Assembly (NCBI GenBank): GCA_031002005.1
Contig: JARYHS010013630.1
Span: 26,565,112 to 26,629,111 of the forward strand
Reading direction: 5' to 3'
DNA from: Vandiemenella viatica
Lineage: Eukaryota; Arthropoda; Insecta; Orthoptera; Morabidae
DNA: 64,000 nucleotides
Shown here one piece after another: positions 52,885 through 62,890 of this stretch (its first letter is position 1; each line of letters begins with the position of its first letter). Under the pieces are notes generated by a model. The model was not told where the DNA came from and did not search any database. It saw only the letters and a list, made by a program, of their open reading frames with translations. A program made the translations under genes and the position numbers.

Positions 52885-52932
52885 ACATTAACTGATGAAG
52901 GCAACAAAGGAAGCTGTCGAAACGTCGAATGT
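52885..52932 (+). ncRNA. Hammerhead-ribozyme-like core, single copy
   Basis: Helix I ACATT (52885-52889) pairs with AATGT (52928-52932). The core is CTGATGA (52892-52898), one extra A, helix II GGCA/TGTC (52900-52903 with 52915-52918, one G-U pair), GAAA (52919-52922) and CGTC (52923-52926). Two unpaired bases sit between helix I and CTGATGA. It has no inverted partner and no target duplication was found. Confidence 0.5.
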
Positions 52933-52939
52933 AATAGAG

Positions 52940-53890
52940 AGTATGCGGCTGAACACCCATCACAACTATCAACACAAATAGAAAGCCGGCTTGGTCATTG
53001 TGTCTACAACTCTGTGACGTCACGCAACCGGCCTTCGTTGGCGGGCCTACAGCTACCAGAGATCTTCTCACACTCCTTCCATAGATGTTACTGTTTTTTC
53101 TATTAAAGCAGGATAAAAAGTCCGGTTACCTGTTTACGTTACTGTAACATATATTTTAAATTGCTATACAACCACAGAGAAACATATGTAATTCGTTTAA
53201 ATCCTCAAATTAATTACTAGTTACGTTTATTTATGTGTTGTCGAGGTACGTGTTTTCGTTATACTCTCTGTCCATAGATATCAATTTTAAAGCAAGCTAA
53301 TAAATATTTACAACGTTACATTATTTTAAAGGGAATGAGCGTTATTTAAAGGTAATAACGAGTATATTTAAGTAAAGCAACTGTGAAGACATGACTTGCT
53401 AGCAGGACACTGCGCTCAGCCTATTGTCCTTGAGGCGTTTAGAATTTTCTCTGTTTACTTCTAGGCGATTTCACTCCATTTTCTTCTATGTGTTAATAAC
53501 AAAGGAACGGAATGTTGCGCGAGCCGCTTATCTGCTGTGCTGGCAGTGGTGCGGCCAGCCTTGCTCGGTGATTAGTGGACGCCATGCCACCGACCTCGCC
53601 TGTCTTCCGCCTTCCCGCGCCACACTCGCCAAACAAGGAACCGAGAAAAAATCCACTGCTCCTTAATTAGTTTTTGTTCTCTTGTATAACAGCGCAGCGT
53701 ACCTCCTCACTCTGTTTGTACTCGACGTTATTCAGTAAGCTGTGCAGCTGACTGTTTCAAATCTCTTTTTTTTTTCGGAGATTAAATGTCAAGATATCAC
53801 TGTAGGCAATCTCACAAGCGAAACGAGGCGAATTTTATCGCATGTTTTTTAGAGCGCTGCTGAATTAAGCAGTCCACACATGTCTCATGT
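52940..53890. other. Unassigned
   Basis: GTGACGTCAC occurs near 53015. Positions 53510-53650 are richer in G+C with an 80-codon frame of no recognised family. Confidence 0.35.
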
Positions 53891-53894
53891 GAAC

Positions 53895-54795
53895 GACATT
53901 TAATTTAATTGAGATGGAGCGCACACTACAGTGGCAACTTCCCTTCACGCCCAGTTTCCCTCTTTCTTGTACCCTCTTATGTCCCTAACGAATTTCAATT
54001 TTTATTCTTTCAGTGTTTTTGCTAAATTATTCATGACAACTCTGGGTATTTTATCCCAATCGCCGATTCCCTTAGTTGCGAAAGAAAATCTCCCATCTCC
54101 CTTGTGCATGGAAACGAGTGTCAGCTTGTGCCAATGGTCATCTTGCACTTCTCCTAATTCTTCTACCAACATCTTTCACCGTCTCATCACTAATATAACA
54201 ACGTATACATTCCGAGCACTCTCTTCACTCTCCTCCTGTCTTACAATGAATCTCAATCCAGTTCTTTTATCATATCACTGAATTATTGTTTTTTGTGATA
54301 ATTTTCCTACAGAACTCTACCTACCCTCCTTTGAATCTCCAATTCCAATGCCAAATTATAGCACCATATTCACGCAACAGTCTGCCCAAAGTTTTGTAAC
54401 CCAGTTTCCTCACTTGTTTGAAGCCTCTTCCTATCACCTGCGCGATGAGTCCAGGTCAGTTGAGTTTATTATCTAATGTTATGCGCAGATATTTATGCTT
54501 CACGTCTTCAACAAGCAGTTCCTTCCCCTTCCTACAATCACAAACAACATTCACTTGTTTCATCTGTCTATCTAATAAGGGAGCGTCCATAAACCACGTA
54601 GCTCCATTTTGGCCTCCTTTGAACTCTCCCCCCTTCCACCCACATAGCCCGATGTGGCTTTTGTCTCTACCCCCCTCCCCCCCACGTAGCCCAACGTAGC
54701 TTTCCTGCCAACCCTCCCCTCCCCCCTTGACCGAGCCACGTAGTGTACGCACAATCCATAACCTGAGTTTTGTTGCCGTTTATATTCATCCCACG
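53895..54795 (-). mobile_element. CR1-like LINE, minus strand, with a MITE inside
   Basis: Minus strand: 'INGNKTQVMD'-like (54750-54780), then the MITE (54581-54755), then 'KELLVEDVKHKYLRITLDNK' (54455-54530), and a C-terminal region broken by frameshifts. The family 3' terminus, reverse complemented, lies near 53905-53940 ('agatggagcgcacactacag', 'tggcaacttccctt'). Confidence 0.78.
54581..54755. mobile_element. MITE with GGAGCGTCCATAAA end
   Basis: One end reads GGGAGCGTCCATAAACCACG, a terminal sequence I know from short elements scattered through arthropod genomes. The other end is a poorer inverted match ('cacgtagtgtacgcac'). The interior is C-rich on this strand ('ccctcccccccacgtagc'), with a repeated 'acgtagc' or 'acatagccc' word. 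The LINE reads on both sides, so it is an insertion. Confidence 0.6.
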
Positions 54796-54811
54796 TTTAA
54801 TATTTAATCAA

Positions 54812-55088
54812 ATAGCAATGGAGCACACGCTCTGGTGGAAATTTCCCTAAACACCCATCTTTCACCTTTCCTGCACACACCTACATTTGCCCTCTGCAAA
54901 TTTTAGCTATAAATTCTTTCAACGTTTTTGGTAAATTATTCATCATTCCCCTTGGTAACTCATTCCAATCCCTGACACCCTTACCTAAAACGAGAATCTT
55001 CCCACACCCTTGTGCCTGAAATCGAGTGCCAGCTTGTGGTCATGTTCATCTCTTCCCTTCCATGAATTACTGATAACCTACTCAGTTA
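54812..55088 (-). mobile_element. CR1-like LINE, short 3' end
   Basis: From 54812 the reverse complement of the family 3' terminus is clear ('gcaatggagcacacgctctg', 'gtggaaatttccc'), followed by 'aatttaccaaaaacgttgaa' and 'gagttaccaagg' on the minus strand and the 'HDHKLALDFRHKGVG' region near 54995-55050. It stops at 55088. It abuts the previous copy tail to head. Confidence 0.85.
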
Positions 55089-55500
55089 GATAACTTGTCC
55101 AGGTCTCCCTGCAGCCTCATAAAAATATTTTGGTTCATTTTAGCAGTAATTTCTGTAATAATTTGAAATTCCATTCAGCATTTACTATTACCAGTTTGCT
55201 AAGTAAAAAAATAACAATGTATAGTAGCGGCCACGTACGTGGTCATCGAAAGTTTCACTGTCATTCATGAGTTGCCGTCTGATTCTGAACTGGTTAGTAC
55301 TAGTCAAGGCGTGACAGTAGTGCAGAGTATTCGCATAGGTCTGTGAGCCTGCAGCTCTCATTACTATGTCTTCGTCACTATGTTCTGTCTCTCTCGTCAC
55401 AGCCGCTAGCACTACGAAGACACCTGCAACCTGTTTGCACAGATAATTAGTATTAATCAAGAGGGGGGAGGGAGCGGAGACCCCTCCCCAGATTATTTTA
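55089..55500. other. Unassigned
   Basis: No recognised feature. Confidence 0.4.
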
Positions 55501-55502
55501 GA

Positions 55503-55745
55503 ACTGCAACCTTTATCCTATGTGTGGGATGTTTGTGTTGTCATTTGCTTGCTTACGTGTAATTAGTGTTTTGTACGATGAATGTATTTTTGATAAATGT
55601 TTAGTTTATGAGGTGACGATTGTGGACGCTTTCAGCATTGGTGACAGCAAAAGTGATAGGGGGAAGCCGGCTACAAACCGCAGGGATGATCCGGACTCGG
55701 ACTGAAAGCTGGTCCCATTGCACCTCCGCGATCCAGGCGAATTGG
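55503..55745 (+). repeat. Unclassified interspersed repeat X, copy 3 (short)
   Basis: It matches the second half of copy 2: 'ttttgataaatgtttagttt', 'gaggtgacgattgtgg', 'gatgatccggactcgg' and the end 'cattgcacctccgcgatcca'. The first 150 bp of the family is missing. Confidence 0.5.
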
Positions 55746-56416
55746 CAGGTCCTATTATTATGTAAGACAACTCATTCGCTAAAAGTCATTAAATGGCCAT
55801 ACTGTATTTTGGATACTGTGAAAAATATTAGTAAAATAAACTGTCCATTGTAATTAGTGCTTCATTATTTGTTTGGCAGTAACATGTCATTTCACATGAA
55901 AACTGCAAGAAACCATAAACGTTCAGTTATCGGCAGAAGGACGACGCCGAAACATGACGAGCTGTATGTCATCGAAACAGAATTGTCAGGAATGACGTTT
56001 TTAAACAAAAAAATTACTTTAGATTCCTTCGTATATGGCTACCGTAATCAGGACTCACACGCGGTATCAGCCTCTTTCACATCCGCTGTCGCACTCAGCT
56101 CAGGCTAGAAGTGTCCACTTAGAAAGTACATCGATGTGTTTATCCGATGTACAACATCGAAATCCTGCATCGATGTTTGCGATGCATCGCTTAAAAACAT
56201 CGATGTTTTTTCAACATCGAATACTTTTATGTTTTTCTTAGCTCAACGAATACAAACCAACAATACTCGTCGGCAAATGTCATTTCCTTAATCTCTCACC
56301 TGTTCCTTTAAAACAGCGAAGAGAAAATTTGACAATAGTTTGATATTTACCATTTCCAGTTGAACGCTGATAGTTCTTCGTTTGGTCCGTGTAAACGCAG
56401 AGTAACACTATATATA

Positions 56417-56607
56417 CCGAGCGTGGTGGGTGAGCGGTTAACGCTCTGGCCTCGCATTCGGGAGGATGCAAGTTCGAATCCTCGACCGGGCATCCAGGTT
56501 TTGGTTTTCCATGGTTTTCCGAAATCACTCCACGCATATGTCGGGAGGCTTCCTTCAAAAGGCCATGGCTAAATTCCTTCCCCTTCTTTGCCCCTAGTCC
56601 TTTCCCG
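56417..56607 (+). mobile_element. SINE family 1, left half of an inverted pair
   Basis: The head is 'ccgagcgtggtgggtgagcg', box B 'agttcgaatcctcg', body 'ggttttccatggttttccg', 'cgcatatgtcgggaggcttc' and 'ccccttctttgcccctagtc'. It stops at 'tttcccg' without a tail, joining the 3' end of the minus-strand copy directly. There is no target duplication between the two. Confidence 0.92.
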
Positions 56608-56822
56608 ATTTTTACTTGCGGCTTTACGCCTCGTCGACGTCGCGGTCATTAGAGGTGGAAAAGACTAGGGGCAAAGAAGGGGAAGGAATTTGACCATGGC
56701 CTTTTGAAGGAAGCATCCCAACATATGCCTGAAGTGATTTCGGAAAACCCAAACCTGGATGCCCGGTTGGGGATTCGAACCCGCGTCCTTCCGAATGCGA
56801 GGCCAGAGCGTTACTGTTTGCC
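56608..56822 (-). mobile_element. SINE family 1, right half of an inverted pair
   Basis: Minus strand: 'gcattcggaaggacgcgggt', box B 'gggttcgaatccccaac', 'ggcatatgttgggatgcttc', 'ccccttctttgcccctagtc' and the tail 'gcgacgtcgacgaggcgtaa'. Words shared only with the left copy (catatgt, ttctttgcccctag, ccgaaatcact) mark the two as sisters. A 12-bp stretch (ccatggttttcc) present in the left copy is missing here. Confidence 0.92.
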
Positions 56823-57026
56823 CAACATTAAAAAATTAATTTTATAGTAGGAGCCTACTGTCTGTTGGTTAAGTAATGTTGTATGAGTGAGATATAGCTA
56901 TGTAAGTGAAACAAAAACTACAGGTCAAGTGAAATATTTTATTATTATACCAGACCATTACAATAAAAAAACCAGTCATTAAATACTGAATACGCCTAAA
57001 AATATTAATTTTAAGTCCTTAATCAA

Positions 57027-57788
57027 TTAACACCATTGGTATTTAGGCAAACGTTGCAGAAACAAAAGTTTACTCAATCGTTTTCCTTTCATTCCATTCC
57101 TTTTCTGATTGACTATTTGGGATGCCTTCGAAAATAAACGTTCAGATGGAACAGAAGTCCCGAAAATAGTCAAGTATTTGAAGGCAATTTTATAAAGCTT
57201 AGGTAACTGAACGATTAGATCACTCCAGATTTCCAAAGAATTCTCATTGATTCTTCCTACTGGGGTACGCAAGTAAGTACATAATTCATCAGAAATTGCG
57301 TTCTCAGACTGTGTTAATTTATAGCTCTTGTTTACTAATTTGTGATGATGTTCGCCTAAAGAAAAGCTCTCTTCTGGTTTTTCAGATTGGTCTGAATCAA
57401 TTTCCGACAATACAAAATTTTGTGTATTATTTGTCGCTAGGTCTTTGATTTTTTCGAGTGCTGTAGAGCAAGCAAGTGCGTCCCTGAAATGCATTTTTTG
57501 AACCTCTGATCCAATACATTGGCTATAGCGAGTGGAGTCACTCTCTCTATAGCACCCATTCTTTTATCAATTTCTTTGGGCACAAACGATTTCAATTCTT
57601 TGATGTGTAAGTCTTTCAGTCTGAAATACTTGTAAAACAGAAAAGATAATTGACAGTTCTGAAGCACTGGACATAAGTGGTGCATTTTTATGGTGGATAA
57701 TTATATTATTTACAACAATGCGTAGCTCTCCAAACCTCTTAATCGTTGGAACTTCTCGACTCACCGGCAAACAGCAGGAGCGAACCAA
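57027..57788 (-). pseudogene. hAT transposase, C-terminal half, two frameshifts
   Basis: Minus-strand order: 'EVPTIKRFGELRIVVNNI' (57567-57788 frame), then after a shift near 57640 'FVPKEIDKRMGAIERVTPLA' and 'IANVLDQRFKK', then after a shift near 57490 'MHFRDALACSTALEKIKDLA'. The last frame (57027-57494) ends with the dimerisation motif 'FGTSVPSERLFSKASQIVNQ' and 'LSKLLFLQRLP'. The 'VLDxRFKK.HF.D' and 'S.PSER.FS.A..IV' motifs identify the hAT superfamily, ZBED-like. The BED zinc finger and first catalytic Asp region are not present. Confidence 0.88.
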
Positions 57789-58154
57789 AGAAATTAATTT
57801 AATTCATTCACTCGTACGGACTAGATAGCCAACCACAAGAAAAATTCATCTTCGCCGTTATTATGCCGTGCTAGTTGGTCGCAGGTGTCGCTTCCTGTTA
57901 ATGACAGTTACTTAAATTGAAACACCTTAATTTAATCTTGAATAAATTTACTAATCTTAAAGTTTATTTCTATTCTTCTTTGTCATTATTCGCCAGAGTT
58001 ACTTGTTTCATTGATTCGTTGTTTTTTATTTAAAAAATCGATGCATCAAATAGAAAAATTCTTTGTCAAAACATCGAATCAATCCGATGTATCGTACGGC
58101 AAACATCGAATGGATCCGATGCATCGATTTTTAATTAACATCCCTAGCTCAGAC

Positions 58155-59190
58155 ACTGGAAGTCTAAACTGTTTCTCCTTACCATGACCTACTTTCCTGG
58201 TTCTCGGTCTCCGTGGGTTTCTTCAGCCACTAAGGCCGTCGGTTATTCCCAAGACCGTAACATTGTTTTTCTTTTACAGCGAGAAAATGTATTGAGGTCG
58301 TCTGTTGAGAAGAAACTTCCGGTCTCGTGTATTTCTTCAATGTGAAAATTTCCGTGAATAGTTCCTTCATCATAATTGTTATCACAGCGATAAAGAGACA
58401 TTAAACACTGTAATCAAATTATATCTTTTGTCTTTCTTCTATGTTACCGTCAGAACTTCCCCCAAGAACTTAAAAGCGGAATAACATCACCTCAAACTCC
58501 ACGGAAATATGGCAAACTTCAACAACCTGTGTAAAAGCAATATTGTAATTCCTCGACACACCAATGCTTAAACGAGAAAGCGCATTGCACTACATAGTAT
58601 TGATACTAGTTGACAGATATCTCTAAACGCAAATTGCTCTGTGAAAGACACAAACGTGCACCTGTAAAAACAACTAACACAAATTAATGTAAATAGTAAG
58701 TGGAAAAACAATCAGCTAATTGCAGAAATTTAAAGTAATTTAACCAAAATCGTAAATCTAAGTGTAGCCTACGTTTCAACACAAATTTGGCATTGATGAA
58801 ACTTCGAAAAGATGAGAAACGCAAAAGACAGTAAAACATAAAAAACAGTTGCACGAGTGTTATTTATAAACAATTCAAGTAACGTCAGTTTCTGAACAGA
58901 TAATTAAAAATATTTGTTTTCAAATTATTCTGAAGTATCGAATACAGGTTTGGAATGACAGCTAATCCTTTCTTGAAGCGCTTCCTAATGTGTTTGTCAA
59001 ACAGCAGTTTGTTATTTAGTAGTATTACCATGTAACCATGGGTTACTACTCGTTGACCTTCCGCCGTTATGTGCAGTAAACGGCTGATGTCTGGTTTCTT
59101 CTCTGTAAAGTATACCCCAGCACTCCTGGTTGGTTTTTTTTTTCTAATTTTTTTCCCTGTAGTATTATTGGAATTCAGACAGTGCTTCCT
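58155..59190. other. Unassigned AT-rich sequence
   Basis: No recognised feature. Confidence 0.4.
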
Positions 59191-59194
59191 CGAG

Positions 59195-59535
59195 GCCGCT
59201 ATCCTATAAGATAGTAGGTACTATCATCAGCAAATTGCGCTAGATGAACACTTGCCGTGGTTAGTACATACATGCTGTAGAGTACAGGGGAAAGTATTGA
59301 GCCTTGAGGAATGCCTTCTTCCATTGACATCTCCGATGACCTTTGAGCTTCCGCACTCCAGAAGATTTTTCCCTTTGTCAGGAAATTCCAAATTAATGTG
59401 CTGTAGAAGCATGGTACGGATATTGCAATGGACTTTGAGAATGTCGTGCGCTGTGTTATAACACGGCTGCGAGCCGGTGGTATGCCTGTTATCGGACAGT
59501 CTGGCTCACTTCTTATTGCTCCTCTCCTCACAGAT
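59195..59535 (-). pseudogene. Jockey-type reverse transcriptase fragment
   Basis: The minus-strand frame at 59199-59531 reads 'YSTLIWNFLTKGKIFWS', 'EEGIPQGSILSPVLYSMYV' and 'HLAQFADDSTYYLIG'. The 'PQGS.LSP.LY..Y' and F-A-D-D motifs, about 30 residues apart, are the catalytic palm of Jockey-type LINEs. Nothing is left of the protein on either side. Confidence 0.82.
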
Positions 59536-59762
59536 CAAGACTGCTCGACTCAAGGCCTCCCCGGGCGTCCACGATAATCACGACACATGCTCGCAACGCA
59601 GATCTTACACTACGCACTGATAGTGCAGAGCACAAAGGGGTACTGTTCACAGCGACAAGCCAACATGCCTGACTAGCAAATAAGACGTCGATGCTTTTTC
59701 AATGGGATGCGTCGGACATTGCATCGACGTCTTGTGATATATGAAAAAAAACATTGATATCT

Positions 59763-60030
59763 TCAATGTATACGATGTATACGTAATCGGCATAGAAGTA
59801 TTAAACAAACGATAGACATTATCGATGAATCTGAAACTTACACGGATGTATTGGGCTACATCAAATAAAACCATCAATATTTTCGATGAATCTGTACCTT
59901 TCATGGATGTATTGCGATACAACACACAAAAACATCGTTATTTTCGATGTATCTGTAATTTGCATGGATTTATTGCTATACATCAAATAGAAACATCGTT
60001 ATTTTCCATGCATCTGTACTTATTTCAATT
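59763..60030. repeat. 61-bp tandem repeat, about 4.3 units
   Basis: Unit starts at 59824, 59885, 59946 and 60007 are exactly 61 bp apart; a more diverged unit fills 59763-59823. A typical unit begins 'gatgtatctgtaatttgcat' and ends 'aaacatcgttattttc'. The third and fourth units are most alike. The repeated (A)CATCG/CGATG words recall the ends of the hAT element at 56106-58146. Confidence 0.85.
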
Positions 60031-60695
60031 ATATTTAACAAGAGATTCAGTAAACGATGACATTATTTGAAGTTTAAATAAATAAAAGTTTAGTTCTATA
60101 ATTTTTTTATTATTCTCCCTGCTTTCTTTACACAAATCTTAACCTTTCCAATACTTTTTTGCCGAATTTGTATAAACAAGATCGTGTTTACAATTATGCC
60201 TTGTAATCAGCTCAGTAGCTTAGTCGAGAACAGAAACGCTTATGTGGTGATGGATAATTGCCCAGGAAACAATATCATTGATACTGTGCACACATTTCTC
60301 TTTATGTAGTAAAAGTTTCAAAACATCTCACACTTAACGAACAATGAAAATACAATTTTCAGCCAGATTGTCACAGAATTACCAGGCATAGTAAGATTCT
60401 CTATCTAAAACCTAATTCAAATGTTTGCATTAATTCAAATACGTTTAAAGTACCCTCAATTCCACATAAAAACACCGAATATTATTACCGACGAAAGAAG
60501 AGTTTATCCGTAAATCATATAGTTAGAAAGTTGAACCAAAGATATAAACAAAAATACAAACAAAAAATACACTGATCATACAGAACATAGTTACACGTTT
60601 CGTAATGACAATACAACATTTCTCAAATAGTGTAAATGAACCAGATCTACTAATCCGGTTCTATCACGGGTTTGGTATCTATCCTCCAACCCTCA
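60031..60695. other. Unassigned AT-rich sequence
   Basis: No recognised feature. Confidence 0.4.
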
Positions 60696-60744
60696 TGATT
60701 AGACACCGGACGCCTGGCTCAGGTTCCGGTGTCTCGTGGTCTGA

Positions 60745-60912
60745 CATCGCCAGGAACGGGAAGGCATTTGCTCATGCCCTTTTAAAGTAACCATCCCCTC
60801 AATCACCTGAAATGATGCGGTGAAAGCACAGAAAATCGAAATCTGGAGATTCGAACACGTGTCCTCCGTAATGCGAGGCCAGACCGTTACCGTTCACCCA
60901 CGACGCTTGGTC
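60745..60912 (-). mobile_element. SINE family 1, truncated copy
   Basis: Minus strand: head 'accaagcgtcgtgggtgaac', 'ggtctggcctcgcattacgg', box B 'tgttcgaatctcc', body 'cctgaaatgatgcgg'-type with deletions, 'aatgccttcccgttcctgg'. It ends without tail. A separate short hairpin (gacaccgg/ccggtgtc, 60702-60735) lies just beyond its 3' end. Confidence 0.75.
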
Positions 60913-60943
60913 CAGTAATAACAGCTGCTGGGCAGTGCTTTTA

Positions 60944-61185
60944 TTTTTATTTTTTTAACTGCTTTACGTCTCTCAACAGCGAGGTCTTTAGAGACGGGAA
61001 CGGATGGGGACAAGGAATGGGAAGGAATTCGGCCATGGGCTTTTTAAGGAAGCATCCCGGCATTTGCCTGGAGTGATTTGGGAAACCATGGAAAACCCAA
61101 ATCTCGATGCCCGGGTAGGGATTCGAACCGTCGTCCTCCCGAATGCGAGGCCAGAACGCTAGCCGTTACACCACCACGCTCGGTA
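60944..61185 (-). mobile_element. SINE family 1, subfamily B, young copy
   Basis: It is flanked by a perfect 10-bp duplication AGTGCTTTTA (60934-60943 and 61186-61195). Minus strand: head 'accgagcgtggtggtgtaac', box B 'cggttcgaatccctacc', body intact, tail 'cgtctctaaagacctcgctg' then 'ttgagagacgtaaagcagtt' and an A-rich end. Confidence 0.96.
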
Positions 61186-61262
61186 AGTGCTTTTAGACCT
61201 AAGATCAAAAACTTCCGTTGCGGTAACGAATTGATAATGGGAGAAAAACTGAATGAAAAAGA

Positions 61263-61490
61263 TTTTTTTTTTTTTTGCTTATGGCTTTAGGTTATTGGAA
61301 GCGGAATGGTACTGCGGAGAAGGAACGGGAAGTAATTCATCCATGGCCTTTTTGAAGGAAGCATCCCTCCTGGAGTGATTTGGGGAAACCATGGAAAACC
61401 CAAATCTAGATACCCGGACGGGGATTCGAACCACCGTCCTGCAAAATGTGAAGCTGGAATGTTAACCGCTCACCCACCACAGTCGGTCTG
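61263..61490 (-). mobile_element. SINE family 1, with target duplication
   Basis: It is flanked by TGAAAAAGA on both sides (61254-61262 and 61491-61499). Minus strand: head 'accgactgtggtgggtgagc', box B 'tggttcgaatccccgtccgg', body with an internal deletion, tail 'aagccataagc' and a 14-nt poly(A). The tail between 61283 and 61320 is diverged from both subfamilies. Confidence 0.92.
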
Positions 61491-61987
61491 TGAAAAAGAG
61501 AACTATAAAAGCCTAGATTACATAATGACAATTGATTCTGCCGAACTTTTTACTACAGTTATATTCTATAGAATATGTGTGGAATTGTATTTTTTATGAA
61601 TGCTAAGGATGTTCGCGAGTTGATAGCTTGGAAGCAGCGCATCATTGACAGGGCGCTAATGACCTAGACGTCGACGCGACCTAAAGCGCCAAAAAAAATA
61701 ACATTGCCTAAAATAAATTTACAACGCCATCCTCAATCAGACTCCGATTTGTATAATGCCAGTGGTTTTTTGCTTGTGTTGTGTCTGGAAGATGAAAGAA
61801 GCGATATAGAGCAACACACAGTAGTAACGAAACCTGAATAATCGTTCACGGAAATCAGCAGAATTGCCTTGAAGTGGTCAACCTTCATGACCTTTCCTGA
61901 CTGTGCTATGATAAACCGTCAGCTCTCAGAACTGTATAGTTTGAAAAACTACGAGTAGTATCACTGGTCTCTCTAGCCAGATTGTTT

Positions 61988-62018
<31 letters not shown>

Positions 62019-62375
62019 TTACTTACTCTCACGTAGGGCCTACTAGTATAATTCAATATTTCTGAAGTGTGACACGTTTAAAAACCTGATGCACCAAACT
62101 ATCAGAGCTGCCAACAAAATGAATGTTTCGGTACTTTTGGCACAAAGTAATATTTTCCTCTCTATTTATAGCAATAGAGTGTGACAGAAATTACAGGCCA
62201 CAGCCACCCGCTTGGTTCATTACGATCACAGTAGACGATGATGGGAGAAAGTTACGGAAAGTGTTAAGCATACGAGGCTAAAACCAAGACACACACACAA
62301 ATAATTTTTCAACTAGTTTCTAATTCCGTCAAACACAACAGACATGTTTCATTTAAAATGAATTGCTTTTTTCTG
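61491..62375. other. Unassigned; short SINE-tail-like string
   Basis: 'gcgctaatgacctagacgtc' with 'gacgcgacctaaagcgcc' and an A run (61655-61700) resembles a SINE tail of another family. The rest is featureless; there is a TTA/ATT-rich simple stretch near 61987-62020. Confidence 0.35.
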
Positions 62376-62379
62376 CATT

Positions 62380-62640
62380 TACTGTTACTACTTTTTTTTT
62401 TGCTGTCATCAGTCTTTCGGCTGGTTTCATGCAATCCTCCATCCATTCCTATCTTGTACTAACCTCTTCATCTCTACATATCCCTTGTAATCCATGTCCT
62501 CAATTATCTGCTTCATATACTCTATCCTCTGTCTTCCTCTACCTTCGACTGTTCCTTCCACTAACAACTTAACCAATCCACCATGTCTCAAAATTTGGCC
62601 ATAGTAATCGGTTAAAGTGTCAGATACCATTTATCCCGAT
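62380..62640 (-). mobile_element. RTE/L1-like LINE, short 3' end
   Basis: The minus-strand frame 62427-62630 reads 'DYYGQILRHGGLVKLLVEGT', 'GRGRQRIEYMKQIIEDMDYK' and 'MKRLVQDRNGWRIA'. It matches the end of the LINE at 37800-38830. It then continues as 'NQPKD'-like and a poly(A) end (poly(T) on plus, 62391-62401). The frame is open over the whole remaining segment, so it is fairly young. Confidence 0.88.
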
Positions 62641-62663
62641 TACTACCACATTTCCACCATGAT

Positions 62664-62890
62664 ACACACCGAGCGTTGTGGTTGAGCGGTTAACTCTCTG
62701 GCCTCGCATTCGGGAGGACGCCGGTTCGAATCCCCGTCCGGGCACCCAGATTTGGGTCTTCCACGGTTTCCCCAAATCACTCTAGGTGAATTCCGGAATG
62801 CTTCCTTCAAAAGGCCATGGCCGAATTCCTTCCAGTTTCTTGTCCTCCCCTCTAATTACCTCGACGAGGCGAAAAGCCGTAAGTAAAAAA
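62664..62890 (+). mobile_element. SINE family 1, subfamily A
   Basis: The head is 'caccgagcgttgtggttgag', 'cggttaactctctggcctcg', box B 'cggttcgaatccccgtccgg', body complete, tail 'tacctcgacgaggcgaaaag' shortened by about 10 bp, A-rich end. No exact target duplication is seen. Confidence 0.92.

Larger units (their letters stand above)
56106..58146 (-). mobile_element. hAT element C (ATCGATG subterminal repeats)
   Basis: The 2041-bp element has 8-bp flanks GCTCAGGC (56098-56105) and GCTCAGAC (58147-58154), one mismatch. The ends are TAGAAGTGT left and, reverse complemented, TAGGGATGTTAAT right. Both ends hold many ATCGATG/CATCGAA/CGATGCATCG words (56130-56225 and 58035-58130), as hAT transposases require. 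The interior carries the C-terminal half of a transposase on the minus strand and a tail-to-tail SINE pair. It is the largest hAT in the window. Confidence 0.82.

Noticed and set aside
59763..60030. CRISPR-like array
   Set aside because: Repeats are continuous with no unique spacers and the context is eukaryotic; it is a plain tandem repeat.
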